Origin: Paenibacillus sp. FSL R5-0345
GTDB taxonomy: Bacteria > Bacillota > Bacilli > Paenibacillales > Paenibacillaceae
DNA length: 64,000 bases
Direction: 5' to 3'
Assembly (NCBI RefSeq): GCF_000758585.1
Contig: NZ_CP009281.1
Coordinates: forward strand, 4,898,001 to 4,962,000
Part shown: piece by piece, positions 18,589 to 27,741 of the stretch
Layout of the letters: each line of letters begins with the position of its first letter
How positions within the stretch are numbered: position 1 is the first letter of the stretch
Position numbers and translations under genes: made by a program
The notes under the pieces: generated by a model
Database searches by the model: none
Told to the model about the DNA's origin: nothing
The model's input: the letters and a program-made list of their open reading frames with translations, nothing else

Positions 18589-20343
18589 ATGCGTCATTTT
18601 TACAAAAAGTATATTTATATGCCTTTTATTGACCTTAGCTTTCGCTCCAAGCTGTTCCTCGTGTTCGTTCTGGTCACCATTATTCCAATGATGCTATTTG
18701 TCTATTTTTCATTTGAACTTACAAAATCAAAATTAACCGATCAAATTTACATCAATATGATGAATTCGACGGCTCAGATCAACAAGAACCTGGAGAACAA
18801 ACTGGACAGCTATGAGCATATTTCTGCTTCTATTTACTTGGATAATAGACTGGCCACTTATCTCACAAGCGAATACCAGGATGATCCATCCTATCTGGAC
18901 GTCTATCAATATATTGGCAATCGAATAGATACGGTAATGGCTGCTTATCCCGATTTTGGTAGCGTTTTCATTTATTCCGACAATCTATCACTGCCCAAAG
19001 ATAATTACTATATCAAGCCGGTTACACCCGAAGTGAAGGAGACAGAGCTGTACAAGCAGCTGATGCAGTCTCACGGAAATATTATTCATCTGTCTTCACC
19101 ACAGTCACAAGATAATCCCGCAATGTTTACACTGGCTAGGTTACTGAACAATAATCGCAACCAATATCCTTACGGTATTCTGGTCTTCGAAATATCCGAA
19201 TCGGTGATCTATTCTTTAATGGAGAAAGAAGCAGGCGGCAAAGATATTTTTATCGTTAATGACAAGGGCCTTATTTTATCAGCCGCCGACAAGCACTTAT
19301 TAAATACAAGTCTGCCGGAGATGCTTGATCAGAACTTTGATGAACTGCCTTCTGGTCGATTTGATACTACATATAAAGGGGTAAAGGCTTTCGCCGTCTA
19401 CAACACGCTGAAGAATGGATGGAAAACAGTTTCTATCTTCCCTTATGACAGTATCATTCAGGACGCGAAATCATTGTCAGAGCTCATCACTAAAATTTCT
19501 TTAGCTTTTATAGTTGTCGCATTATTGCTGATTTATATTACTGCGTCGTTGTTCAGTAAGCGTATTCGAACATTAATCCGAATGATCCGGCGCTTAGAGC
19601 GTGGTGACTTCAACCCTACGAATGATGAAGATTTAGGCAATGATGAGATTGGTCAGCTTCATTTTGCCTTCAAGCAAATGACTACACGTTTAAAGAGTTT
19701 AATTACCGAAGTCTATCAGAAGGAGCTACAGAATAAGGAGGCAGAGCTTGACCTGCTTCAGGCCCAGATTAACCCCCATTTTCTGTACAATACATTGGGC
19801 TCCATCTCGTCACTTGCCTTAAAGCATCAAGATACTCGTATTCAGGATTTGGTGCTTCATCTCGCCAAGTTTTATCGAATATCGTTGAATAAAGGGAAAA
19901 GCATACTGACCATCAATGAGGAATTAAAGCTGACGCAGAGCTACAATGCCATTCAGCTGATCCGATTCAAAGGACAACTGAACATCACCTACAATGTGGA
20001 TGAAGCGATCTTACCTTATTCTACAGTCAAGCTTGCCTTACAGCCTTTTGTAGAAAATGCGGTGCTTCACGCCGTGTGGAATCAGGAAAGCCCGCTTAAT
20101 ATCCATATCAAAGGCGTAGTCGAGGATAGTGATATTATTCTATCTGTAATTGATGATGGCATGGGGATGAGCCGAGAGACACTTCACACTTTGCTTGACG
20201 ATAAACCTGGACGAGGTTATGGGATTTCAAACGTAGATCGACGGATAAAACTGAGATTTGGTGAGCATTATGGCGTTACAGTGTTTAGTAGGCTCGGAAT
20301 AGGAACCACTGTGCAAATTCGTTTGCCGCAAAAGGAAATGTAA
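18589..20343 (+). CDS. YesM-like sensor histidine kinase without adjacent regulator
   Basis: This 584-residue membrane kinase has two hydrophobic segments (LFLVFVLVTIIPMMLFVYF near the N-terminus; ISLAFIVVALLLIYITASLF near residues 303-322), an extracellular sensing domain between them, and a HAMP-like region (RMIRRLERGDFNP). The kinase motif is DLLQAQINPHFLYNTLGS, and the ATPase has QPFVENAVLHAVW, VIDDGMGMS and GRGYGISNV. AAGGGA precedes the ATG. No response regulator gene follows: the next 410 bases hold only hairpin repeats, and the next gene is convergent. It may phosphorylate a regulator encoded elsewhere or crosstalk with another YesN protein in this window. Probable target: the divergent importer. 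Confidence 0.88.
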   Translation: MRHFYKKYIYMPFIDLSFRSKLFLVFVLVTIIPMMLFVYFSFELTKSKLTDQIYINMMNSTAQINKNLENKLDSYEHISASIYLDNRLATYLTSEYQDDPSYLDVYQYIGNRIDTVMAAYPDFGSVFIYSDNLSLPKDNYYIKPVTPEVKETELYKQLMQSHGNIIHLSSPQSQDNPAMFTLARLLNNNRNQYPYGILVFEISESVIYSLMEKEAGGKDIFIVNDKGLILSAADKHLLNTSLPEMLDQNFDELPSGRFDTTYKGVKAFAVYNTLKNGWKTVSIFPYDSIIQDAKSLSELITKISLAFIVVALLLIYITASLFSKRIRTLIRMIRRLERGDFNPTNDEDLGNDEIGQLHFAFKQMTTRLKSLITEVYQKELQNKEAELDLLQAQINPHFLYNTLGSISSLALKHQDTRIQDLVLHLAKFYRISLNKGKSILTINEELKLTQSYNAIQLIRFKGQLNITYNVDEAILPYSTVKLALQPFVENAVLHAVWNQESPLNIHIKGVVEDSDIILSVIDDGMGMSRETLHTLLDDKPGRGYGISNVDRRIKLRFGEHYGVTVFSRLGIGTTVQIRLPQKEM

Positions 20344-20403
20344 GGAACGACGCATCTGAATAACTGCAAAGCTTATTGAGAAATCAGAAATATTGATTAA
20401 CAA

Positions 20404-20583
20404 TTAGGGAAATCCTCCCTAAAATTAGGCGATTTTTGCTCATTATACTGATAATCAGGGAAATCCTCCCTGATTATCTGCTGATTTGGAGGTAAATTCA
20501 GAATTCTCCCGATTATTAGGGATGATTTCCCTAATTACATTGCATCCAGGAATTTCCCGGCTATTTTCAGGGAGATTTTCCCT
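20404..20583. repeat. Four AGGGA-N5-TCCCT hairpins in a row
   Basis: Hairpins lie at 20404-20422 (seven-base arms), 20450-20478 (perfect twelve-base arms GATAATCAGGGA / TCCCTGATTATC), 20515-20535 (eight-base arms) and 20569-20583 (five-base arms). All share the core AGGGA and TCCCT with a loop of exactly five bases, and the first two have the same loop AATCC. Spacing between units is irregular (about 27 to 36 bases). They fit a small dispersed palindromic repeat family or a tandem operator or RNA structure; none has a T run typical of a terminator. Confidence 0.75.
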
Positions 20584-20689
20584 AATCGCTCTCATCTAGC
20601 CTAGTTGCCACGAGCTTGCCACGAGCCCCTCGATATAACCATTATCATTAGGACGCTAGCTACTTAATAAAGCTTCAGTGAACACCAAA

Positions 20690-20736
20690 AACGAAGGAGC
20701 TAAGCATCTAGAGATCGCTTAACTCCTTCGTTCATT
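20690..20736 (-). terminator. Strong terminator of SLH glycosidase gene
   Basis: Sixteen-base arms (AACGAAGGAGTTAAGC on the minus strand and its near-complement) pair with a single mismatch around a short loop, followed by TTTTT. It lies just after the stop of the large surface enzyme gene. Confidence 0.85.
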
Positions 20737-20753
20737 TGTATATTTGCAATGTT

Positions 20754-23700
20754 TTACTTCATAATCAAGTTATAGATCACTTGGGTCGCTTCTGCTCGGG
20801 AAGCGATCCCTTTTGGTGCAAACAGACCCTGACCTTGGCCTTGAACTAGTCCTAGGCCGGCTGCTCCCTTTACAGAAGCGGCTGCCCAAGAGGAGACCTG
20901 CTTCATATCGGTGAATGCCACGTCAGTTGAAGCCACATTTCCTTTGCCATTCTTCAGTTCATAGGCTTTCATTAACATGACCGTGATTTCTTCACGGGTG
21001 ATCTGTGCGCTCGGCTCGAACTTGGTCGCACTTCTGCCGCTCACGATGCCCGCCTTGTAAGCGATAGAAATGGACTCCGCGTACCAAGCAGACGGAGCCA
21101 CATCAGCAAAGCTAACATCTCCCCTTGTGGTCAACCCAAGGGAATGTACGAGCATAGAGGTGAACTCGGCACGTGTAATCGCACGGTTAGGTTCAAACTT
21201 GTCTTTGCTAATCCCTTGTACATACAGCTTCGCCGCCAGCTCTTGGATTGCAGGACTAGCCCAGTGATTGGCTGGCACATCTACAAAAGTCCGTTTGAGC
21301 TCCAGAACAGCATATTTGCTGAAGTGATTAACTTCTGCTGTCAATACACCGCCAGCATAATTCGCAGGGATATATTCCAGCTTACCGTTATCCGCAATAT
21401 AGTAAATGCCTCCACGTCTCAAATCAAAACCTTCTCCCACTGTCAGACTTAGCGTAATGGGTTGATCAAACGTAGAGAGCGTTTCTATTGTGCCAGTTTT
21501 CGTGGTCACTGACAGACTGAACTCATAGACATCCCCCATGAGTCTAACCTGTGCATGAGTAGTTCCCGCCGCTGCTGCAATGATCTCATTAGCCTTATTG
21601 CTAAGTGGTACTAATTTCAGGGTAATTGTGCTATCATCTCGCTGAGCTTCCGGTAGCTTGTTCTGCAACTGACGGAGCAAATCCGCAGGCACCTTTATGG
21701 AGAACTTACCGGACTTCAAAACCAGCGTATGATTCGCCAACTGACGAACTACATCAGAAGATAATTGTATTTGCTGTATGTCTCCCTTAATCTCCACGTT
21801 TACTTCACCAGACACACTATCCACTTTCAGCATCTCTGACGTAAGAAGCAAGGTTCCTGTAGCATTATAATGACCTGCATTGCTACCAGGAGTACCGTTG
21901 TTGTTACCCGGATTACCTGGTACTTCTGGATTTCCCGGTTCTACAGTGGGGGCTGCTTTGACTGTAACTTCTGCCGTAGCTGTGAAGCCGCCGTCTACTG
22001 TTTCCACAGTAATTGTGGTTTTCCCAGCATTTACAGCCGTTACCGTTCCATACACTACGGTAGCTACAGACGTATCGCTCGAAGTCCAGTGTACTGCTTT
22101 ATTCGCCGCCTCTTCCGGAGATATCGTAGCCGTCAACTTTCCGGTTTCACAAGCGGTTAATGTTAGCTCTGTCTTATCTAGCGATACACCTGTTACTTTC
22201 TTAGGTGCAGCTGTTAATTTTACCAATTTTGATTCAGTCGGCTGCAAGGACAATGCGAGTGTTCCTGAAATCGTCGAAACCTCTCCTGTCCAAAGGTCTT
22301 GCATCGTGTACGTTTCTGCTGCATCCAGTCCAGCGCGACCGAGATTCACTGCTTTGTCTGCCGCGGCATTGGCACTGTAGTTGAATACGGCCATATAATA
22401 ATCGTTGCCGTCTTTCATAACAAAAGTATCCGCTGCATTCGCATTCGTATTTCCTTCCAGCGGCTTGAACACTTTACCTTTTAACGCTAATTCGAGAACC
22501 TCCTTGTTGTTAAACAAAGCAGTCATATATTCTTGTGCCTTTGGATCGTTAACATCATCAGAGCCGAGAAGTACAGTACCGGCGATAACGCCAGAGTTCA
22601 TGCGGCTACGAGCTTCAGTTAAGCTGGAAGCACGGGCCAATGCCAAATGATCGGGATCCGTATAGGTGTAGATCGTGCCATTTTGCCAGAAGCCATAAGT
22701 TAACGAATTCAGCATGTACTCCGTTTCATTGATCTTACCGTAGGTGTCGCAGGAAATACGTCTGCTGTGTGCATATTGGCTTGGAAAGATTGGCGCAATA
22801 GATGCGCTAATGAACATTGTTCCGTCCAGACGTTCTTTCACATAACGCATTCCTTCATTATAAGCTTGGATTCCTGTCGTTACGGTTGGATCGAAATGTT
22901 GCCCCTCAAGCGAACCATGCGTCAAGAAATCTAATTTGATGAAGGTAAAGCCCAGATCCTTAAATTTATCCAAAAAATAATTCATGCGTAGCTTAGCACC
23001 TGGATGTGTCACATCCAAAGGAAAAGCTCCATCCAGCGTAGGCAGAGGTTTACCCTCGGCATCCTTGAGGACAATGTCACCATACGTATACTTATTGTCG
23101 GTTCCCTCTACAAACTGGCTCATATTGTTGCCCCAATAGACAAATGGAGCCCAATAGATACCTGCATGCTGTCCATTGCCCTTAATTACTGATACAGCGT
23201 CAGCAAGCTGCTTATCATTCAAATTATCCCAATAGGAATCCATATTAATAAACACATTACCATTATTGTTGAAATCTTTTAGGTGCTCCTTATAGTAATT
23301 GGAGACATCCACAACGTCTTGGTATGAAAGTGTACCTTCGTAAGCTCCCCAGCTGTTAAAGCCAACCGGTACGCCTTGCGGCAACTCAGGATTCAGCTCC
23401 AGCGGAGGTGTGATGATCGCATTAGCTTTTCCGTATTCCTCAAGCCCTGTACGGTAATCGCTGAATGCCCCTACCATAATCATCGGCGAAGACAATTCCG
23501 CGCCTGTAAGAATGCCATGAGGCTGGGTATCCCGTGTAACGTCGCTGGCTGCTCCGCCATAAACCGCTAGCTCATTCAGCCGATTAGAAGAGCCCTTCCA
23601 GTCAATTCCGGTCTTCCAGGTATCATGAGTGACCGACCCGAGCACAAGACCGTTTCGTGTCGAGTTATTAAAGATAGTCGTCATTTCATAGCTGGTATCC

Positions 23701-25559
23701 GCACGGTTCATAGATTGTGATTTATAACGAATCCAAGCATCATTGTCAAAAGGAACGGTCAGTACTCGGTTATCTGCACTGGCACCGATATCCACACCAC
23801 CAGAACGTTTTAAAGTAATAGGTGACATATAATTCGTCTGCAGCGCCGTATCGCTAACGGCATCCAGACGAGTTAAGAAATACTTCTGATCGTCATAAAA
23901 CTTGTAAACCTGCTTGAGGGTCGGCTGTCCAACAGAAGTGTGGACAAATGTAAGCTCCACGCCTTTGCCGAAGCCATCCTGAATTTCTACCGGAGCACCA
24001 GCATTTGCATGATTCTCATAGCTTTTAGTCTCGATAAGAGTATCACCGAGTTTGATACTGCTATAAATGCCATGCAGCTTCTGACCATCCGTCCACTTGT
24101 AGCTTGCGTATCCAGACTTGGTATTAAAGGACACTTCATAGGGTCCATTAGATACGAGTGTTCCATAAGTATATTCGGTAACAGTGATGGCCCCGTAGTT
24201 ATTTGAAGTCCCCGGTGTCCCCAGATCACCATCCTCTTCAACGGGAGGATTAGGATCTGTACCCATTGCCGGTTCTACAATGATGCGATCCAGATCTGGC
24301 GCATACCAATTGCCGTCTGAGAATTTGATTGTATTCTCACCTTCGTTCAGGGGCAGTGTAAGCTCATATGTGAGAGCCGTATCCCAGTCTGGTGTCTTGG
24401 GCAGTTCATAATACTGCTCTGCCCCACCATTAGCGCTGACGTATAAGCTGCGCGGGTCACCTGAGAAATAAGCTACCGTGATTCGATAATCCCCTGTCAT
24501 AGGAGCCATAATCTTATTGAAAGTTAAGGAACTGCCACCATTCAGATACCCTACCTTCTGACCACCGGAAGCATTCGGGCTATCGCCAACTCGTGCTTCT
24601 CCAGTTAAATCATTGACCGGAGACTCCGCTTCATAACTGATCGTATACGGAATGACTTCAATCCGGTCGAAATCTGGAGAGTACCAGTCATGATCTGAGA
24701 AAGTGATCTTATTCAACCCTTCTTGCAAGGAGACTTCCACATCATAAGTTCCTACCGTATCCCAGCTTGCCGTCTTTGGCAGATCAATCAATTCATCCAG
24801 TCCATCATTCACCTGCATATAGACAGGACGCTGGTCACCGGAAATATAGGAAATACGGATCAAATACGTTCCCGCTGCCGGCACAGTGACATTTGTGAAC
24901 TGTAAAGTACTGTTTTTATTCATATCCTTTACAATTTTCCCGCCGGAAGCAACACTGCTGTCCGCTATCTTGGCGTTGCCTGTAATTATATTTTCAAGCG
25001 CTTCAGCTTCGATGACTGTTCCATGAAGCTGCTCTTTCCAGTCGCCTCCAGATCCTTCACCTGGGTCGCTGTCGTCCAGTCCACGAATTACAATCTTGTC
25101 GATGTCTGGAGAATACCAGTTGTTGTCATCAATCAGGATGCTGTTCTCTCCAGCATTCAGCGGAAGAGTCACATCATAAGTTCCCACCGTATCCCAGTCC
25201 ACTGTCTTGGGTGGTTCTTCAAACTGCTTATCGCCGCCATTGGCGCTGATATTGAATGGCCGCGAGTCGCCAGAAATATAATACACTGTAATTTTATAAT
25301 TCCCACTCTCACTTACAGTCACATGATTGAACTGCAAAGTGCTTCCTTGATACATGCCTCCGACTTTCTGCCCCCCGGAAGCCGTTGGGTGTTCAGAAAT
25401 AGAAGCATTGCCAGTCATAGTATTTCCATCAGCTTCAGCTTCATAGATAGTTGCCGTATCATCGGCATAGACGCTTCTGGCGAACTGGCCACCGCTGCCC
25501 ATTACCAAGCAGATCATGACAAAGAACAAGAATCCTCTTTTCATTGCTTTCCCAAACAT
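20754..25559 (-). CDS. S-layer-anchored clan GH-D glycosidase (alpha-galactosidase-like) with three CBMs
   Basis: This 1601-residue surface enzyme starts with a signal peptide (MKRGFLFFVMICLVMG, cleavage near SVYA-DD). Three carbohydrate-binding modules of CBM6/35 type follow at about 37-170, 177-305 and 308-432; each begins with an EAE motif and contains ASGG, SGD.R and WDT..TYD, and each ends W(Y)(S/A)PD.D. The catalytic part (about 450-1130) has a beta-sandwich and a TIM barrel with GFNSWGAYEGTLSYQDV, the likely nucleophile Asp877 in IKLDFLTHG and the likely acid/base Asp938 in RISCDTYGK, a pattern of GH27/GH36-type enzymes. A Big_2-like domain lies at about 1135-1215, a linker, and three SLH domains at about 1430-1600 for cell-wall anchoring. 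The substrate could be alpha-galactoside or another alpha-linked sugar. Confidence 0.85.
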   Translation of the reverse strand: MFGKAMKRGFLFFVMICLVMGSGGQFARSVYADDTATIYEAEADGNTMTGNASISEHPTASGGQKVGGMYQGSTLQFNHVTVSESGNYKITVYYISGDSRPFNISANGGDKQFEEPPKTVDWDTVGTYDVTLPLNAGENSILIDDNNWYSPDIDKIVIRGLDDSDPGEGSGGDWKEQLHGTVIEAEALENIITGNAKIADSSVASGGKIVKDMNKNSTLQFTNVTVPAAGTYLIRISYISGDQRPVYMQVNDGLDELIDLPKTASWDTVGTYDVEVSLQEGLNKITFSDHDWYSPDFDRIEVIPYTISYEAESPVNDLTGEARVGDSPNASGGQKVGYLNGGSSLTFNKIMAPMTGDYRITVAYFSGDPRSLYVSANGGAEQYYELPKTPDWDTALTYELTLPLNEGENTIKFSDGNWYAPDLDRIIVEPAMGTDPNPPVEEDGDLGTPGTSNNYGAITVTEYTYGTLVSNGPYEVSFNTKSGYASYKWTDGQKLHGIYSSIKLGDTLIETKSYENHANAGAPVEIQDGFGKGVELTFVHTSVGQPTLKQVYKFYDDQKYFLTRLDAVSDTALQTNYMSPITLKRSGGVDIGASADNRVLTVPFDNDAWIRYKSQSMNRADTSYEMTTIFNNSTRNGLVLGSVTHDTWKTGIDWKGSSNRLNELAVYGGAASDVTRDTQPHGILTGAELSSPMIMVGAFSDYRTGLEEYGKANAIITPPLELNPELPQGVPVGFNSWGAYEGTLSYQDVVDVSNYYKEHLKDFNNNGNVFINMDSYWDNLNDKQLADAVSVIKGNGQHAGIYWAPFVYWGNNMSQFVEGTDNKYTYGDIVLKDAEGKPLPTLDGAFPLDVTHPGAKLRMNYFLDKFKDLGFTFIKLDFLTHGSLEGQHFDPTVTTGIQAYNEGMRYVKERLDGTMFISASIAPIFPSQYAHSRRISCDTYGKINETEYMLNSLTYGFWQNGTIYTYTDPDHLALARASSLTEARSRMNSGVIAGTVLLGSDDVNDPKAQEYMTALFNNKEVLELALKGKVFKPLEGNTNANAADTFVMKDGNDYYMAVFNYSANAAADKAVNLGRAGLDAAETYTMQDLWTGEVSTISGTLALSLQPTESKLVKLTAAPKKVTGVSLDKTELTLTACETGKLTATISPEEAANKAVHWTSSDTSVATVVYGTVTAVNAGKTTITVETVDGGFTATAEVTVKAAPTVEPGNPEVPGNPGNNNGTPGSNAGHYNATGTLLLTSEMLKVDSVSGEVNVEIKGDIQQIQLSSDVVRQLANHTLVLKSGKFSIKVPADLLRQLQNKLPEAQRDDSTITLKLVPLSNKANEIIAAAAGTTHAQVRLMGDVYEFSLSVTTKTGTIETLSTFDQPITLSLTVGEGFDLRRGGIYYIADNGKLEYIPANYAGGVLTAEVNHFSKYAVLELKRTFVDVPANHWASPAIQELAAKLYVQGISKDKFEPNRAITRAEFTSMLVHSLGLTTRGDVSFADVAPSAWYAESISIAYKAGIVSGRSATKFEPSAQITREEITVMLMKAYELKNGKGNVASTDVAFTDMKQVSSWAAASVKGAAGLGLVQGQGQGLFAPKGIASRAEATQVIYNLIMK

Positions 25560-25649
25560 TTAATCCCTCCGTTTGTAGGTCTCCTTGCACATTGGTGATA
25601 TTCGGGCTGTAGCTGTCCATCAAGTCATCAAAGGGGTGAAGCAACATCT

Positions 25650-25663
25650 TGAAAGCGCTACCG
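25650..25663. promoter_or_regulatory. cre-like site upstream of SLH glycosidase
   Basis: TGAAAGCGCTACCG on the plus strand matches 12 of 14 consensus positions. It lies about 90 bases upstream of the surface glycosidase start, a suitable place for catabolite repression. Confidence 0.5.
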
Positions 25664-25842
25664 ATTTTCGATGAACTAAAGCTCCTTTGATTGCCTTGAT
25701 GGATGAAGCCCCTCACATGTGCTGAGTTATATTACATGCCTAATTGTAAAAAGCAGAGGGGCGAATATCCATATCGCAAGTTTATTATTCGTAAGGGAAA
25801 GTGACTTTTATTTCATATTACCGTACTGAAGTGCTGGCGCAC

Positions 25843-25947
25843 TCACAGACTCTTCCTATACTCGTTAGGGGTAACGCCTTGGTTCTTTAGAAATAGGGAA
25901 ATAAAATAAGACGTGCTTTCGTAGCCGACTCTTTGGGCGATATCGTA
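25843..25947 (-). pseudogene. AraC-type HTH C-terminal fragment
   Basis: The minus strand reads YDIAQRVGYESTSYFISLFL, then KNQGVTPNEYRKSL and a stop. This is the last helix-turn-helix of an AraC or YesN regulator. Upstream the reading passes straight into a transposase remnant, so the rest of the gene is gone. The missing regulator might once have partnered the orphan kinase at 18589, which is speculation. Confidence 0.75.
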
Positions 25948-26440
25948 TCGATGGCCGGATGCAGCTTATAGCCAACCACTTGACTTTGTTGCCAAACGTA
26001 TCGAGTTTAACTCCCCAGTTGGCATTGCCGGTGAGTTCGCTTTTTCGCATAGGTTTTTTTCTCGTAGGCGTGAATGGCTGCGCTTTCGATTGCGACATGA
26101 ATTCCGACCACGATTCCTGCTTCTTGTCACTGAGAGACAAGATCCTCAAACAACTGCATGACAAGTTTTTTGCGAGTCGCTCGGCAAATACTGCTTAACG
26201 TAGAAATCGAAGGAGCGGGCATGTCCAGCCGAAGTTCACATTGGTAATGTAAGCGAAGGTCAAACTCTAGTCTGCGCGGTGAAGGATTACTCAATTGTCT
26301 CGCATACGACCGTAAGTCCAGTCCGCTGAACAAGAGGGCAATCGCTCTTTCGATCCTTTTATTTGAAGCTCATCAAAGGAAAAGAGACTTTCTTGGAGAA
26401 TATACAAAGGGGACTTCCTCCTCTGAGTGTTTTGGTGTCG
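25948..26440 (-). pseudogene. Degenerate IS1182/IS5-like transposase
   Basis: Several minus-strand frames together give a DDE transposase. The start reads YILQESLFSFDELQ, then ALLFSGLDLRSYARQLSNPS, DLRLHYQCELRLDMPAPSIST, RKKLVMQLFEDLVSQ, and in other frames HVAIESAAIHAYEKK and RKSELTGNANWGVKLDTFG, followed by GYKLHPAIDT. Frameshifts and deletions break it at least twice, and the C-terminal catalytic part is missing. Its left edge abuts the AraC fragment. It is a dead insertion sequence remnant. Confidence 0.75.
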
Positions 26441-26845
26441 TTACCAAAAAACTTCTCCAAGTTGGGGTGAAATCCTTTTTTTATGCTCGAAAAACCGTTG
26501 TGTAACAAGGACTTAGTGCAAAATACTCAGCTTAAAAATTATTATAACGTTAGATATCAATTTCTTTATTTTCTTCTCAACTACACTCGTTAACCCTTTG
26601 GAACTAAATAATTCATCATGTGAAATATAACCTTTAGCAAACTCATAACTCTTCTCCAAATGTTAACTATTTTCATACATTAATTCGACCTGAAATGCGC
26701 AACTAGTTCCTCATACTCCAGATTAATATATTTTTGATTACTTTCTTTATCCTTGACAAATTTCAATGATCTATCTTTTGATCCATTAACCGCCATTACC
26801 CTTCCTTTAATCCCTTAAATTGACCACATATCCTCTAACTGCTGT
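26441..26845. other. AT-rich region without recognisable gene
   Basis: I found no supported coding frame, repeat or RNA here. Base composition is more AT-rich than the sugar-utilisation genes on both sides. Confidence 0.5.
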
Positions 26846-27148
26846 TCAAATAATATTTAAGATATTTTCTATTTTCACCCATTCTGATTGATCCCTAATA
26901 TTTCTAAATTCAATTTGTTGCAGTTGATAATCAGCAGTCATTACAATACCGTGTAGCACTCTATCATAATTTGTATAAAATACTTTTAACCATAAGGGGC
27001 TATGATCTTCAATAGATTTATTTATAGCGCAAATAATTACTTGTAATTCAACCACAGAAAGTTGTGGTTTTGATCGTACTACAATACTTTTATTACCAAC
27101 TTGACATTTTACTTTCTTTAATAAATTTTTATCTACTTTTCTTATCAT
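26846..27148 (-). CDS. YolD-like small protein
   Basis: This predicted protein has 100 residues. The segment ELQVIICAINKSIEDHSPLWL, then KVFYTNYDRVLHGIVMTADY and QIEFRNIRDQSEWVKIENIL, resembles the YolD family: a short helical part, a strand pair around a G.I...D motif, and an ending W..I..IL.I. YolD proteins are often encoded beside Y-family DNA polymerases of phage or SOS type, but no such gene lies here. AGGAGGACAAT precedes the start. The gene sits alone in an AT-rich strip between transposon remnants, so it may be foreign. The family call is by eye and moderate. Confidence 0.5.
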   Translation of the reverse strand: MIRKVDKNLLKKVKCQVGNKSIVVRSKPQLSVVELQVIICAINKSIEDHSPLWLKVFYTNYDRVLHGIVMTADYQLQQIEFRNIRDQSEWVKIENILNII

Positions 27149-27741
27149 TTATTGTCCTCCTGATAATTTATACAGAAGTCCAGCAAAACATATCTATGAA
27201 CAAGAATATGTAGAGGACTATCATTAATTATTATGAACTCACTAAAGAATATTTGTTTGTATTATATATAAGTGAACATCTCTTAGCAATAATCAACTTA
27301 ATAGTATGAGAGATAATTAAATTAATCTTTAATAAGACAAAACAAAGACTGCAAACTCAACAAAGAGTGTACAGTCTTTACTTTACCCGATCTACAATCT
27401 TTAAACATTGTACTTCCTTCTTAAGACTGACAGCTTAGATTTCGGGATGATTCAATCCACATCTAACAAAATAGTGTTAATTCAAATTTATAGTTTATGC
27501 TTACCCTCTCATTTATCTACCTAATTTGTTAATGAATTTGTGTACGAGTTGTTCCATTCTATCTGATTTTTGCCTACAGTACTAAATTGTCAAGTGAGTC
27601 ATTAATTCATTCTCCGTCTTTAATTCGTAATATTTACTACCATAATTAACGATTAAATACTAATCATAAGGTTTAAACTATAGATACTTAATAAGTCTAA
27701 TATACCAATTAGTACGGACAACTTTAGAATGGAGGAAATAG
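27149..27741. other. AT-rich intergenic region
   Basis: I see no gene in these 593 bases. AAAGACTG at 27344 and CAGTCTTT at 27372 can pair as a stem with a 20-base loop, but no T run follows. The stretch presumably carries the promoter of the small gene at 27742. Confidence 0.45.

Larger units (their letters stand above)
20344..20753. other. Intergenic region with hairpin array and terminator
   Basis: I see no gene in this 410-base stretch. It holds four short hairpins of one design, annotated separately as a repeat, and a strong terminator for the minus-strand gene at its right end. Confidence 0.7.

Noticed and set aside
20404..20583. CRISPR-like array
   Set aside because: The units are imperfect hairpins of different arm lengths with irregular spacing and no constant repeat or unique spacers of equal size.
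21880..22380. Plus-strand frame of 166 residues rich in Val and Ser
   Set aside because: It is the antisense reading of the low-complexity linker and Big_2-like domain of the surface glycosidase.
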